64,000 nt of DNA from Dyella_B sp036746095. Its GTDB lineage: Bacteria; Pseudomonadota; Gammaproteobacteria; Xanthomonadales; Rhodanobacteraceae. The notes beneath the pieces were generated by a model. That model saw only the letters and a program-made list of their open reading frames with translations, was not told where the DNA came from and made no database searches. Position 1 is the first letter of the stretch; each line of letters opens with the position of its first letter. Shown here piece by piece: positions 35,952 to 44,173 of this stretch. The translations under genes were made by a program, and so were the position numbers. The stretch lies in NCBI RefSeq assembly GCF_036746095.1, contig NZ_DAIOEU010000019.1:1-64000 (forward strand), written 5' to 3'.

Positions 35952-36611
35952 TCAAAAAACGAATCGGCGGGGTGGTTCGGCGTGCGCGAGATAGGGCAGA
36001 TCCGTCTCGAACAGGCTTTCCTCGCGATAGCGGCCGTTGCCTTCGTGCGTGAGCACCAGCACCTGCTGCACGGGCGACTCGCCGCGAACGACGAGCAACC
36101 GGCCGCCGGGCTTGAGCCAGCTGAGGAAACGGTCGGGAATACGGTAAACGGCGCCAGTGACAATCACCGCATCGAACGTGCCTTGCGGCTGCCAGCCGCT
36201 TACGGCTTCGCCGGTCAGCAATTGCACATTGGCGATGCCGGCCGCTTTCAGGCGTTCAGCGGCGGCAGCAGTGAAGTCGGCATGGATATCCACGCTGGTG
36301 ACATGGCCGGCCAGGCTGGCCAGGCAGGCGGTGAGGAAGCCCGAACCGGTGCCGATTTCCAGCACACTGTCTTCGGGTTTCAATTCCAGGGCCTGCAGCA
36401 CGCGGCCTTCGATCACCGGCTTCATCATCACTTCGCCGTGGCCAAGCGGCAGGTTCAGGTCGGCGAAGGCCAGTTGGCGATGCGCAGGCGGCACGAAGTC
36501 TTCGCGACGGACGTGACGCAGCACGTCAAGCACGCGACCATCCAGTACCTCCCAGGGGCGCACCTGGTTCTCAACCATGTTTTGACGCGCCTGATCGAAG
36601 TTCATCGCCAT
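35952..36611 (-). CDS. pcm: Protein-L-isoaspartate O-methyltransferase family protein
   Basis: The 219-residue SAM methyltransferase repairs isoaspartyl residues in damaged proteins. Features are the N-terminal MVENQVRPWEVLD, REDFVPPAHRQLAFADLNLPLGHGEVMMKPVIEGRVLQAL, the SAM motif VLEIGTGSGFLTACLASLAGHVTSVD (near 80-105) and VTGAVYRIPDRFLSWLKPGGRLLVV. Residues IVTGA replace the more usual VTAAA(P), as in the subgroup found beside tolC in Xanthomonas relatives. ATGs at 36611 and 36605 are both plausible starts. It precedes tolC in the same orientation with a 33-base gap. Confidence 0.85.
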   Translation of the reverse strand: MAMNFDQARQNMVENQVRPWEVLDGRVLDVLRHVRREDFVPPAHRQLAFADLNLPLGHGEVMMKPVIEGRVLQALELKPEDSVLEIGTGSGFLTACLASLAGHVTSVDIHADFTAAAAERLKAAGIANVQLLTGEAVSGWQPQGTFDAVIVTGAVYRIPDRFLSWLKPGGRLLVVRGESPVQQVLVLTHEGNGRYREESLFETDLPYLAHAEPPRRFVF

Positions 36612-36771
36612 GAAAACCAGCCTATACGGATCAAAAAAGATCAAAAAGGATAAGCGTTTAGACCCCGTTTCGACAATGGTAAGGTTGCGGTGCGACATGC
36701 CGTACACGAAGTGCCGGAAGTCATCGCAACGACCTGACGTAAGTCATGCAATCTCCTGTGTCCGCGGACAC

Positions 36772-37101
36772 TTACGCGCTCTTCCGATGCAAGCGAACAG
36801 CGCTCAAACCCAGCCCGGGAGGCAGGCGCGAAAGGGCCGTTTCGGTACCCGCGCCGAGCGCCGGATCAAGCCGCTCGATGCGCCCAAGCAACCATTCGCC
36901 GCGCGATCCCGCCGCAACGCACCACCACGCCAGCCAACGGCACAAACGATGCTTGTCCGTAGCATCCAGAGTCGGCATCAGGGCGCGGATCGCGAATACC
37001 TGTCTGCGCGCTGTCCGGCTATCTTCCAGCCACGCCGAAAGCAGGCGCTGGATCTTGCGGTAGGGAGCGCTGAGCGCCATTTCTGGAGTCGTTACGCACA
37101 T
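36772..37101 (-). CDS. Small uncharacterised protein
   Basis: This frame could encode a 109-residue basic protein (MCVTTPEMALSAPYRKIQRL at its start) with an amphipathic helical pattern, a Trp-rich centre (LCRWLAWWCVAAGSRGEWLLGRIERLD) and no membrane segment or signal. I recognise no family. It is divergent from the TetR gene across a short AT-rich promoter-like interval and precedes pcm by 160 bases. Frames of similar length exist on the opposite strand, but this one has the more protein-like composition. It may still be spurious. Confidence 0.4.
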   Translation of the reverse strand: MCVTTPEMALSAPYRKIQRLLSAWLEDSRTARRQVFAIRALMPTLDATDKHRLCRWLAWWCVAAGSRGEWLLGRIERLDPALGAGTETALSRLPPGLGLSAVRLHRKSA

Positions 37102-37186
37102 GGGCCGAAATATTCGGTATCATTCGGAAAATAAGTAAACCGGCCCGTATATTAAATTGGGTTTTCTGATTTGTGAAGGTGCATCT

Positions 37187-37840
37187 ATGAACTCGATCCC
37201 GCTAGCCAAGCCGCATGGGCCAGGTCGCCCTAAGGACATGGAAAAGCGCGCGGCCATTCTCGAGGCCGCCAAGGCTCTGTTCATACGCAATGCCTTCGCC
37301 GGCACCAGCATGGATGCCATCGCCGCGGAGGCGGGCGTATCCAAACTTACGGTCTACAGTCATTTCGGTGATAAGGACAACCTGTTCCGCGAGGTCATCC
37401 GCGCACGCATCCAGGATCTCCTGCCCGAAGAGACCTACCAGTTCGACTCCAGCACCGATATCGGCGAGATCCTCAACCGCATCGCCCTCACGCACGCGCG
37501 CCTGGATTGCGATCCGGAAACCGTGGGGACGTTCCGCGCCATTCTCAGCGACTGCCGCCAAGGCAATCCGCGTTACGGCAAGTTGATGTGGGAAGAAGGC
37601 CCGATGCGCTCCCGTGCCCTGCTGGAGCGCCTGCTGCAACAGGCGGTGGATGCCGGCAAGCTCGACATCGCCAACGTGCCGCGCGCGGCCACGCAGTTCA
37701 TTTCGCTGATCAAGGGCGATTCCATGATGCGGCACATGTTCGGCTGCGTCGATTGCCAGCAGGCCTACGCCAGGGAAATCGAAGAAAACGCCCGCGCCAG
37801 CGTCACCATGTTCCTGCGCGCCTACGCGCCTTCGCACTGA
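37187..37840 (+). CDS. TetR-family transcriptional regulator
   Basis: The 217-residue protein begins with GPGRPKDMEKRAAILEAAKALFIRNAFAGTSMDAIAAEAGVSKLTVYSHFGDKDNLFREVI, a classic TetR helix-turn-helix at residues 15-70. The C-terminal ligand domain resembles the group including AefR/RamR-like efflux repressors, with a Cys pair in FGCVDCQQAY near residue 185. Start 37187 has GAAGGTG seven bases upstream. No adjacent gene is an obvious target, although tolC lies 1.3 kb away. Confidence 0.88.
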   Translation: MNSIPLAKPHGPGRPKDMEKRAAILEAAKALFIRNAFAGTSMDAIAAEAGVSKLTVYSHFGDKDNLFREVIRARIQDLLPEETYQFDSSTDIGEILNRIALTHARLDCDPETVGTFRAILSDCRQGNPRYGKLMWEEGPMRSRALLERLLQQAVDAGKLDIANVPRAATQFISLIKGDSMMRHMFGCVDCQQAYAREIEENARASVTMFLRAYAPSH

Positions 37841-37868
37841 GCTACAGCTAGCCTGCACTCGTTTATCA

Positions 37869-37894
37869 CCCCGCTTCATGGTCAAATAGCGGGG
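37869..37894. terminator. Hairpin after the TetR gene
   Basis: CCCCGC and GCGGGG pair across a 14-base loop between the TetR stop codon and the TPP riboswitch. The tract that follows (CTGTTGTT) is only moderately T-rich, so termination is plausible but weak. Confidence 0.4.
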
Positions 37895-37903
37895 CTGTTG
37901 TTA

Positions 37904-37985
37904 GGAAGCGGGGGTGCCGACCACCTGTCGGCTGAGAGAGTCCCTTCGAACCTGATCCGGTTAGCACCGGTGTAGGGAGCTTCGT
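37904..37985 (+). promoter_or_regulatory. TPP riboswitch (THI element)
   Basis: The conserved THI-box sequences are in order: GGGGGTGCC, GGCTGAGAGA, CCCTTCGAACCTGATCCGG and TTAGCACCGGTGTAGGGA, with a closing P1 helix (GAAGC with GCTTC). TPP binding should reduce thiC expression. The coding start is about 140 bases downstream; that leader contains hairpins at 38033-38048 and 38054-38071 that may act as the expression platform. Confidence 0.95.
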
Positions 37986-38032
37986 CGCACGATCACCGCC
38001 GTGCGTTGGCGCCATCGCTTCAGTTGCTCGTA

Positions 38033-38071
38033 TGCGAATCCGTTCGCAACACCCCGCACATCCATGTGCGG
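38033..38071 (+). promoter_or_regulatory. Tandem hairpins in the thiC leader
   Basis: TGCGAA-TCCG-TTCGCA (38033-38048) is followed by CCGCACA-TCCA-TGTGCGG (38054-38071) and ATTTCCC. Both are perfect stems with similar four-base loops. They lie between the TPP aptamer and the thiC ribosome site. Confidence 0.45.
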
Positions 38072-38127
38072 ATTTCCCAACAAAGCGCGTTCCCCCGGGA
38101 TACCGCTTGAGCACTGGACGAATGCCG

Positions 38128-40005
38128 ATGAATGCCTTGCCCTCCGAACTCGTGCGCGCCGCGCAAGAACTCTCCGAAGCCGTCACGCGCCCGATTCCGG
38201 GTTCGCGCAAGATCCACGTCCAGGGCAGCCGTCCTGATCTGAACGTGCCGATGCGCGAAATCACGCAGGCGCAGACACCGACCTTGTTCGGCGGCGAGGC
38301 CAATCCGGATATCACCGTTTACGATACGTCCGGTCCGTATACCGATCCTGGCTACACCGTCGATCTCGTAGCAGGCCTGCCAGCGTTGCGTGCGCCGTGG
38401 ATCATGGAGCGCGGCGACGTCGAGCAGTTGCCGGGACTCACCTCCGCCTTTGGTCGCGAGCGCGCCGCCGATGCCAAGCTGGATGCCGTGCGCTTCGGCC
38501 ACACGCGCGCACCGTTGCGCGCCAAAGCCGGTGCCAACGTCACGCAGATGCACTACGCGCGCCGCGGGATCGTCACGCCGGAGATGGAATACATCGCCAT
38601 CCGCGAAAACCAGCGGGTCGAGGCGCTCAAGCACAGCGCGCTGTGCAAGCAGCATCCGGGCGAATCGTTCGGCGCCTCGCTGCCCAAACTGATCACGCCC
38701 GAATTCGTGCGCGACGAAGTGGCGCGCGGGCGCGCCATCATTCCCGCCAACATCAACCATCCGGAAAGCGAGCCGATGATCATCGGCCGCAACTTCCTCA
38801 CCAAGATCAACGCGAACATCGGCAACAGCGCGGTCAGTTCCGGCATTGCCGAGGAAGTGGAAAAACTGGTGTGGGCGATCCGCTGGGGCGGCGACACCGT
38901 AATGGATCTTTCCACCGGCAAGAACATCCATGAAACGCGCGAATGGATCATCCGCAATTCGCCGGTGCCGATCGGCACGGTGCCGATCTACCAGGCGCTG
39001 GAAAAAGTCGGCGGCGTCGCTGAAGACCTGACTTGGGAATTGTTCCGCGACACGCTGGTCGAGCAGGCCGAGCAAGGCGTGGATTATTTCACCATCCATG
39101 CCGGCGTGCTGCTGCGCTTCGTGCCCCTTACCGCCAGGCGTGTTACCGGCATCGTCTCGCGCGGGGGCTCGATCATGGCCAAGTGGTGCCTGGCGCACCA
39201 CCGGGAAAATTTCCTCTACACGCACTTCGAGGAAATCTGCGACATCATGAAAGCCTACGACGTATCCTTCAGCCTCGGCGACGGCCTGCGTCCGGGATGC
39301 GTGGCGGATGCGAACGATGCGGCGCAATTCGGTGAACTGGACACGCTGGGCGAACTCACGCAAATCGCCTGGAAACACGACGTGCAAGTGATGATCGAAG
39401 GCCCCGGCCACGTGCCGATGCAGTTGATCAAGGAAAACATGGAACGCCAGCTGGAGAAGTGCCACGAAGCACCGTTCTACACGCTGGGGCCACTCACCAC
39501 CGACATCGCACCCGGCTACGACCACATCACCAGCGCCATCGGCGCGGCGATGATCGGCTGGTTCGGCACTGCCATGCTCTGCTACGTCACGCCGAAAGAA
39601 CATCTTGGCCTGCCGAACAAGCAGGACGTGCGCGACGGCATCATCGCCTACAAGATCGCCGCACACGCGGCCGATCTCGCCAAGGGGCATCCAGGTGCAC
39701 AGGTGCGCGACAACGCACTCAGCAAGGCACGCTTCGAATTCCGTTGGGATGACCAGTTCAACCTCGGCCTCGATCCGGACAAGGCGCGCGAATTCCACGA
39801 CGAGACGCTGCCGAAGGATGCACACAAATCCGCGCACTTCTGCTCCATGTGCGGTCCGAAGTTCTGTTCGATGAAGATCACCCAGGACGTACGCGATTAC
39901 GCCGCCGAGCACGGAGTGAATGAAACCGCCGCGCTGGAAGAAGGGATGGCCGAGAAAGCAGCGGAATTCCGCGCGCAAGGCGCCGAGGTTTATCACAAGG
40001 CGTAA
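38128..40005 (+). CDS. thiC: Phosphomethylpyrimidine synthase ThiC
   Basis: The 625-residue radical-SAM enzyme converts aminoimidazole ribotide to the HMP-P moiety of thiamine. The sequence is near full length and includes TPTLFGGEANPDITVYDTSGPYTDPG, ENQRVEALK, GRAIIPANINHPESEPMIIGRNF, DLSTGKNIHETREWIIRNSPVPIGTVPIYQALEK, MIEGPGHVPMQ and the C-terminal cluster motif CSMCGPKFC (C-x2-C-x4-C) binding [4Fe-4S]. The ATG at 38128 is about nine bases from GGACGA; another ATG at 38122 is possible. It is preceded by the TPP riboswitch. Confidence 0.97.
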   Translation: MNALPSELVRAAQELSEAVTRPIPGSRKIHVQGSRPDLNVPMREITQAQTPTLFGGEANPDITVYDTSGPYTDPGYTVDLVAGLPALRAPWIMERGDVEQLPGLTSAFGRERAADAKLDAVRFGHTRAPLRAKAGANVTQMHYARRGIVTPEMEYIAIRENQRVEALKHSALCKQHPGESFGASLPKLITPEFVRDEVARGRAIIPANINHPESEPMIIGRNFLTKINANIGNSAVSSGIAEEVEKLVWAIRWGGDTVMDLSTGKNIHETREWIIRNSPVPIGTVPIYQALEKVGGVAEDLTWELFRDTLVEQAEQGVDYFTIHAGVLLRFVPLTARRVTGIVSRGGSIMAKWCLAHHRENFLYTHFEEICDIMKAYDVSFSLGDGLRPGCVADANDAAQFGELDTLGELTQIAWKHDVQVMIEGPGHVPMQLIKENMERQLEKCHEAPFYTLGPLTTDIAPGYDHITSAIGAAMIGWFGTAMLCYVTPKEHLGLPNKQDVRDGIIAYKIAAHAADLAKGHPGAQVRDNALSKARFEFRWDDQFNLGLDPDKAREFHDETLPKDAHKSAHFCSMCGPKFCSMKITQDVRDYAAEHGVNETAALEEGMAEKAAEFRAQGAEVYHKA

Positions 40006-40127
40006 TGCTTGCATCGACGCATGCCTTGCCCGTCGCCCCGGCAAAGGCCGGGGCTCGGGACCTTGGGCATTCCAGATTCCGGTCCGTATCCCGAGTAATG
40101 TCCAATAACCAAAAAAGGCGATGTGCC

Positions 40128-40808
40128 ATGCAGGCAAAGGGACCCTTCGACGTGAAGCTCGCACCGCAGCCGGCAGCGCCCGGCATCGAGCAGGCCAACC
40201 TTGGGCGGATGACGCTCGACAAGCAATTCCACGGCGATCTTGAGGCCACCAGCCTTGGCGAAATGCTTTCCGCCATGGGACAGGTGCAGGGCTCAGCTGG
40301 CTACGTGGCGATCGAGCGCGTGACCGGTTCTTTGCACGGCAAACAAGGCAGCTTCGTGTTGCAGCATCACGGCATCATGAATCGTGGCGTGCCGGAGTTG
40401 TCGGTAACCGTCGTGCCGGATTCGGGAACGGATGCATTGACGGGTTTAAGGCAACACTGATTAAGTATCGCCGTCGTCACCCGCCCTGTCTGTTCGCAGG
40501 CCACAGGGGCGCCGGCGAAGGCAGACTGGCTGTCTGTCGAGACGGCGGACCGAAGGCATGCGAACAGACAGGGCTGGCCCCAACAGGTTGAATACAAAGT
40601 GATGGGGTGATGTCTGGAAGGCCCGCAGGCTGCGCCGCGCGGCTTGGGCAAGACGGCCAGTCTTCCCGGCGCCACGCGACACACCCTGCGAGCCTTCCAG
40701 ACATCATGACGACGGCGATACTTAATCAGTGTTGCCTTAACTGGCTCCATGCAGATTCAGATCGAACAAGGCAAGCATTTCTACGTCTTCGATTACGAGC
40801 TGACATAG
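40128..40808 (+). pseudogene. DUF3224-family gene interrupted by a MITE-like insertion
   Basis: The first part (40128-40449) encodes the DUF3224 beta-barrel-like protein: KGPFDVKLAPQP, GRMTLDKQFHGDLEATSLGEMLSAM, GSAGYVAIERVTGSLHG and SFVLQHHGIMNRGVPELSVTVVPDSGT. After LTGL it reads into the insertion and stops at RQH. The missing family tail resumes in frame after the insertion (40741-40808): GSMQIQIEQGKHFYVFDYEL then TAG. Removing 40450-40736 with one TTAA copy restores one continuous frame ending LTGLTGSMQIQI. The truncated product loses about 22 residues, including the last strands, and is probably non-functional. Confidence 0.88.
40450..40736. mobile_element. MITE-like non-autonomous insertion, 287 bp, TTAA target duplication
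   Basis: The element has perfect 30-bp terminal inverted repeats beginning GGCAACACTGATTAAGTATC at each end (40450-40479 and 40707-40736), flanked by direct TTAA copies (40446-40449 and 40737-40740). It splits a DUF3224 gene, which proves it is an insertion. It encodes no transposase. Inside are two long stem-loop arms: 40484-40498 with 40559-40573, and 40608-40622 with 40692-40706. The YTAR-type target and GG-starting ends would suit an IS5-group transposase acting in trans, but this is inference. Base composition is GC-rich like the host. Confidence 0.88.
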
Positions 40809-40911
40809 CGATCGGGCTGGGCGGAACGCCTTCGCGACTTTATTTTCACCCGTACTTCGCGGCGGCAAAGACAGGATGGCAGGCAGCAACGGCTCAATGC
40901 GGGAGATAGCC

Positions 40912-41484
40912 ATGGCGTCCAAGCCCTTTCTCACTGACATCCAGACCATTCGCAAGCGCGCGCGGGAACATATCGAAAAAGGCGCGATCACCGAGGGCTA
41001 CAAAGCCGATCGCGATACCGTGGTCAAGCTGCTCAATGAAGCGCTCGCCACCGAAATCGTGTGCACCTTACGCTATAAGCGGCACTACTACATGGCGTCG
41101 GGTATTCACGCCAAGAGTGTGGCGGAAGAATTCCTGGAGCACGCGCGGGAAGAGGAAGAGCATGCCGACATGCTGGCGCGACGCATCACGCAACTCGATG
41201 GCGCGCCGAATTTCAATCCGGATGGTTTGCTGACACGCAGCCATTCCGATTACGTCGAAGGCGCCGATCTGGTGGACATGCTCAAGGAAGATCTGATCGC
41301 CGAACGCATCGCCATCGATAGCTACCGTGATATCGCCCAATACCTTGGCAATGATGACCCCACCTCGCGTCGCGTGATGGAAGAAATTCTGGCGAAGGAG
41401 GAGGAGCACGCCGAAGATCTGTCGACGTTGCTCGAGGAGCTGGGCAAGAAGGGCGAGCCGGCCAAGCCGATGGTGCATCACTGA
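40912..41484 (+). CDS. Bacterioferritin/ferritin-like diiron protein
   Basis: The 190-residue protein has four long helices and ferritin-like iron ligands: LLNEALATEIVCTLRYKRHYYM, EEFLEHAREEEEHADMLARRITQLDG, LVDMLKEDLIAERIAIDSYRDIAQYLG and EEILAKEEEHAEDLSTLLEEL, giving the paired E...ExxH motifs. It probably stores iron or protects against peroxide in the cytosol. The start at 40912 (MASKPFLTDIQ) has GGGAG seven bases upstream, and the ATG at 40876 is less likely. Its promoter would lie just downstream of the disrupted DUF3224 gene. Confidence 0.9.
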   Translation: MASKPFLTDIQTIRKRAREHIEKGAITEGYKADRDTVVKLLNEALATEIVCTLRYKRHYYMASGIHAKSVAEEFLEHAREEEEHADMLARRITQLDGAPNFNPDGLLTRSHSDYVEGADLVDMLKEDLIAERIAIDSYRDIAQYLGNDDPTSRRVMEEILAKEEEHAEDLSTLLEELGKKGEPAKPMVHH

Positions 41485-41550
41485 AGCTACTCGTCGCCCA
41501 GCGAAGGCCGGGCCCACGTACACCATCTGCATTTTGTGGCAATCCACGCA

Positions 41551-41632
41551 GTCGTCATTCCCGCGAAAGCGGAATCCATCTTCGATTTCGGCGTTAGAAC
41601 AACATGGATTCCCGCTTTCGCGGGAATGACGG
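41551..41632. repeat. REP-like inverted pair (BIME-like)
   Basis: Two units face each other: GTCATTCCCGCGAAAGCGGA at the left and CGCTTTCGCGGGAATGAC at the right, with ATCCAT/ATGGAT inside. Each unit is itself a hairpin with a GAAA-type loop. It lies between convergent genes (ferritin-like and oxidoreductase) and shares its unit with 20632-20655 and 30168-30195. Confidence 0.75.
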
Positions 41633-41647
41633 CCTTATGAGAACCAG

Positions 41648-42664
41648 CTACCAGCCCGCAAGCACCAGCTTGCCAATCGTGCTGCCCGACTCCAATCGCC
41701 GGTGCGCGTCACGCAGGTTTTCCGCATTGATCGGGCTCAACGTCTCGCGTTGGATGCCCCGTAGCTCGCCTTCGTCCATCAACGCCGCCACACGTTCCAG
41801 GATGCGTCCTTGCTCGCCCATATCGGCGGTTTGGTAGCGTGGCCGCGCAAACATCATTTCCCAATGGATGCCAATGCATTTGGCTTTGTAGGGATCGCCG
41901 ATGTGCACGGGCGTCTTCGGTTCCACGATCAAGCCGACATGTCCTTGTGGCGCCAGCAGTTCGCCGAGTTCGGTCCAGTAGTGGGCGGTGTCGGCCAAAT
42001 TGAGCACGGCGTCAACTTCATTGAAACCCAGTGCGTTCAGTTGTGGCGTCAACGGCTGACGATGATCGATCACATGCTGCGCCCCCATCGCACGGCACCA
42101 CGCCTGCGTTTCGGCCCGCGATGCCGTGGCGATCACGGTGAAGCCGGCGCGGCGCGCTAGTTGGATGGCCATCGAACCTACCCCGCCGGCACCTGCAATC
42201 ACCAGCAGCGACTTGCCGTCGCCACCACGTTCGGGCCGATACGGCATACGATGGAACAGCAACTCCCACGCGGTGATGGCGACCAACGGCAATGCCGCGG
42301 CGGCAGCGGCATCCAGCCGGCGCGGACGGCGTGCAACCAGGCGCGCATCCACCGCCTGGTATTGGGCATTGCTGCCGGCGCGCGTAACGTCACCGGCGTA
42401 ATACACCTCGTCGCCCGGCCCGAAGCCGGTAACGTCGGTGCCTACCGCGTCGACCGTGCCAGCGGCATCGAAGCCGAGCACGCGCGGCTGTGCTTCCACG
42501 TTTGGCTTGGGCGAGCGCAGCTTGGTATCGACCGGGTTGACGGATACCGCTTCCACGCGCACCAGCAGATCGTGCGGACCGATCTCCGGCTTGGGCAGCT
42601 CCACGTCGAGCAGTGACTGCGGATCATCGATAGGCAGATAACGGGTGAGGGCGACGGCTTTCAT
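41648..42664 (-). CDS. Zinc-type alcohol dehydrogenase-like / quinone oxidoreductase family protein
   Basis: The 338-residue medium-chain dehydrogenase has the N-terminal GroES-like fold (MKAVALTRYLPIDDPQSL, VLGFDAAGTVDAVGTDVTGFGPGDEVYYAG) and a Rossmann NADPH site LLVIAGAGGVGSMAIQLARRAG near 150-172. The structural and catalytic zinc cysteines of classical alcohol dehydrogenase are missing, so it is a zinc-independent quinone-oxidoreductase type (YhdH/Zta1-like). The start ATG pair (42664 or 42667) follows GGAG. An upstream open frame ends exactly at this start with overlapping ATGA; see findings. Confidence 0.88.
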   Translation of the reverse strand: MKAVALTRYLPIDDPQSLLDVELPKPEIGPHDLLVRVEAVSVNPVDTKLRSPKPNVEAQPRVLGFDAAGTVDAVGTDVTGFGPGDEVYYAGDVTRAGSNAQYQAVDARLVARRPRRLDAAAAAALPLVAITAWELLFHRMPYRPERGGDGKSLLVIAGAGGVGSMAIQLARRAGFTVIATASRAETQAWCRAMGAQHVIDHRQPLTPQLNALGFNEVDAVLNLADTAHYWTELGELLAPQGHVGLIVEPKTPVHIGDPYKAKCIGIHWEMMFARPRYQTADMGEQGRILERVAALMDEGELRGIQRETLSPINAENLRDAHRRLESGSTIGKLVLAGW

Positions 42665-42859
42665 CATGGGTCTCCAACGGTTGACGAGGTCTGGACGGCC
42701 GGCGGTGTGCGCTTGGCGAATTGGCCATTCCAATACGGGTAGTGGGGATAAGGTGGCGTGACGGCGTTGACGGCATCCGGTCGTGCGATCTGTTCGCGGC
42801 TCAGATTCCAGCCGAAGTTTTTGTTCTTTGCGTGCTCCCATTGCGCGGTGAGGCCACTA

Positions 42860-44071
42860 TCAGGCGCTACGGCTCGGGCACGTATTCGCTGGCAGGCGCG
42901 GCAGATTCGTTTCGCGCTGCCACGCCCACAAGGCGATCAATAAGCCCGAGAAAGTAACGAGCGCCGCTATCCAGGTGAGCGCGCCGAGGCCAGGGCCGCG
43001 TATCACCACGATGCCGCCGAGCCATGCGCCGAGGGCATTGCCGAGATTGAACGCGCCGATGTTCAAGCTGGAGGCCAGGCTCTTCGCATCTTCCGCCTTG
43101 TGCAGCACCCACAACTGCAGCGGTGGAACGGTGGCGAAGGCGGCAATGCCGAGCAGTCCCACGAACAATACCGCCAGCATTTTGCTGTGCAGCGCGAATG
43201 TCATCACGCCAAGCACCACCATCAGTGCGACCAGCGTCAGCAGCAAGGCACGTGTCAAATGGCGATCGGCAAGCTTGCCGCCAAGCAGGTTGCCGGCGAC
43301 CAGGCCCACGCCAAACATCAGCAGGATGGGCGATACCGCGCTTTGCGCAAATCCGGTCACCTCGGTGAGGATCGGCTGGATATAGGTGAACACGGTAAAC
43401 ACGCCGGCAAAGCCAAGCACTGTCATCAGCAAGCCAAGTAGCACGGAGGGATTGCCAATGACGCGCAATTCTTCGCGCACTGCGATGCGCTTGCCATGTT
43501 CATGGCTCGCGGGCACCAGTGCGGCAATCACCAGCATGGCAACGACGCCGATTGCGGCAACGGCCCAGAATGTCGAACGCCAGCCAAAGTGCAAACCCAG
43601 CCATGCACCCGCCGGCACACCCAGCAAGGTGGCGATAGTGAGGCCGGTGAACATGATCGAGATCGCCGAAGCGCGACGAGCTGCCGCCACCAGGCTGGTG
43701 GCGACCACGGAGCCGACACCGAAGAACGTGCCGTGCGCCAGCGAGGTGATCACGCGTGCGAGCAGCAGCACCGTGTAGTTCGGCGCCATCGCACAGCAGA
43801 TATTGCCGAGCGTGAAGATCGCCATCAGCCCGATCAGCACCGCCTTGCGCGGCCAGCGGCTGGTGGCGATGGTCAGTATCGGCGCGCCCACGAACACGCC
43901 GAGCGCGTAACCGGAAATCAGCAGGCCGGCGGTGGCGATGCTCACTTGCAGATCGGTCGCCACCTGGATCAGCAGGCCCATGATCACGAACTCGGTGGTG
44001 CCAATGCCGAAAGCGCCGGCAGCCAATGCGTACAGCGCCAGCGGCATAGGGCGGGAGGGGGAGGTGGCCAT
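42860..44071 (-). CDS. MFS transporter, DHA1 (YdhP/arabinose-efflux-like)
   Basis: The 403-residue protein has twelve predicted membrane helices. Motif A-like GAPILTIATSRWPRKAVLIGL follows helix 2, and ITSLAHGTFFGVGSVVATSLV and FTGLTIATLLGVPAGAWLG are typical of the DHA1 drug/sugar efflux group. It begins LALYALAAGAFGIGTTEFVIMGLL, the hallmark of this subfamily. It is divergent from a LysR gene that probably controlled it, but that regulator is frameshifted. Confidence 0.9.
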   Translation of the reverse strand: MATSPSRPMPLALYALAAGAFGIGTTEFVIMGLLIQVATDLQVSIATAGLLISGYALGVFVGAPILTIATSRWPRKAVLIGLMAIFTLGNICCAMAPNYTVLLLARVITSLAHGTFFGVGSVVATSLVAAARRASAISIMFTGLTIATLLGVPAGAWLGLHFGWRSTFWAVAAIGVVAMLVIAALVPASHEHGKRIAVREELRVIGNPSVLLGLLMTVLGFAGVFTVFTYIQPILTEVTGFAQSAVSPILLMFGVGLVAGNLLGGKLADRHLTRALLLTLVALMVVLGVMTFALHSKMLAVLFVGLLGIAAFATVPPLQLWVLHKAEDAKSLASSLNIGAFNLGNALGAWLGGIVVIRGPGLGALTWIAALVTFSGLLIALWAWQRETNLPRLPANTCPSRSA

Positions 44072-44173
44072 GCAATCGACTCCATCGAAAAGCGATGGGC
44101 TGCAGCGTAGGCGCTTGCATCTTCAGCAAAAACCACCAGGATGGCGAATCACTTTCAATAATTCATTGAAAAT

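Noticed and set aside
38020..40164. A 714-codon open frame antisense to thiC
   Set aside because: It mirrors the GC-rich codon pattern of thiC, is rich in Arg, His and Ala and has no family features.
40477..40707. Short open frames inside the MITE-like element
   Set aside because: They follow the palindromic arms on both strands, have no known domain and no ribosome site; the element is non-coding.
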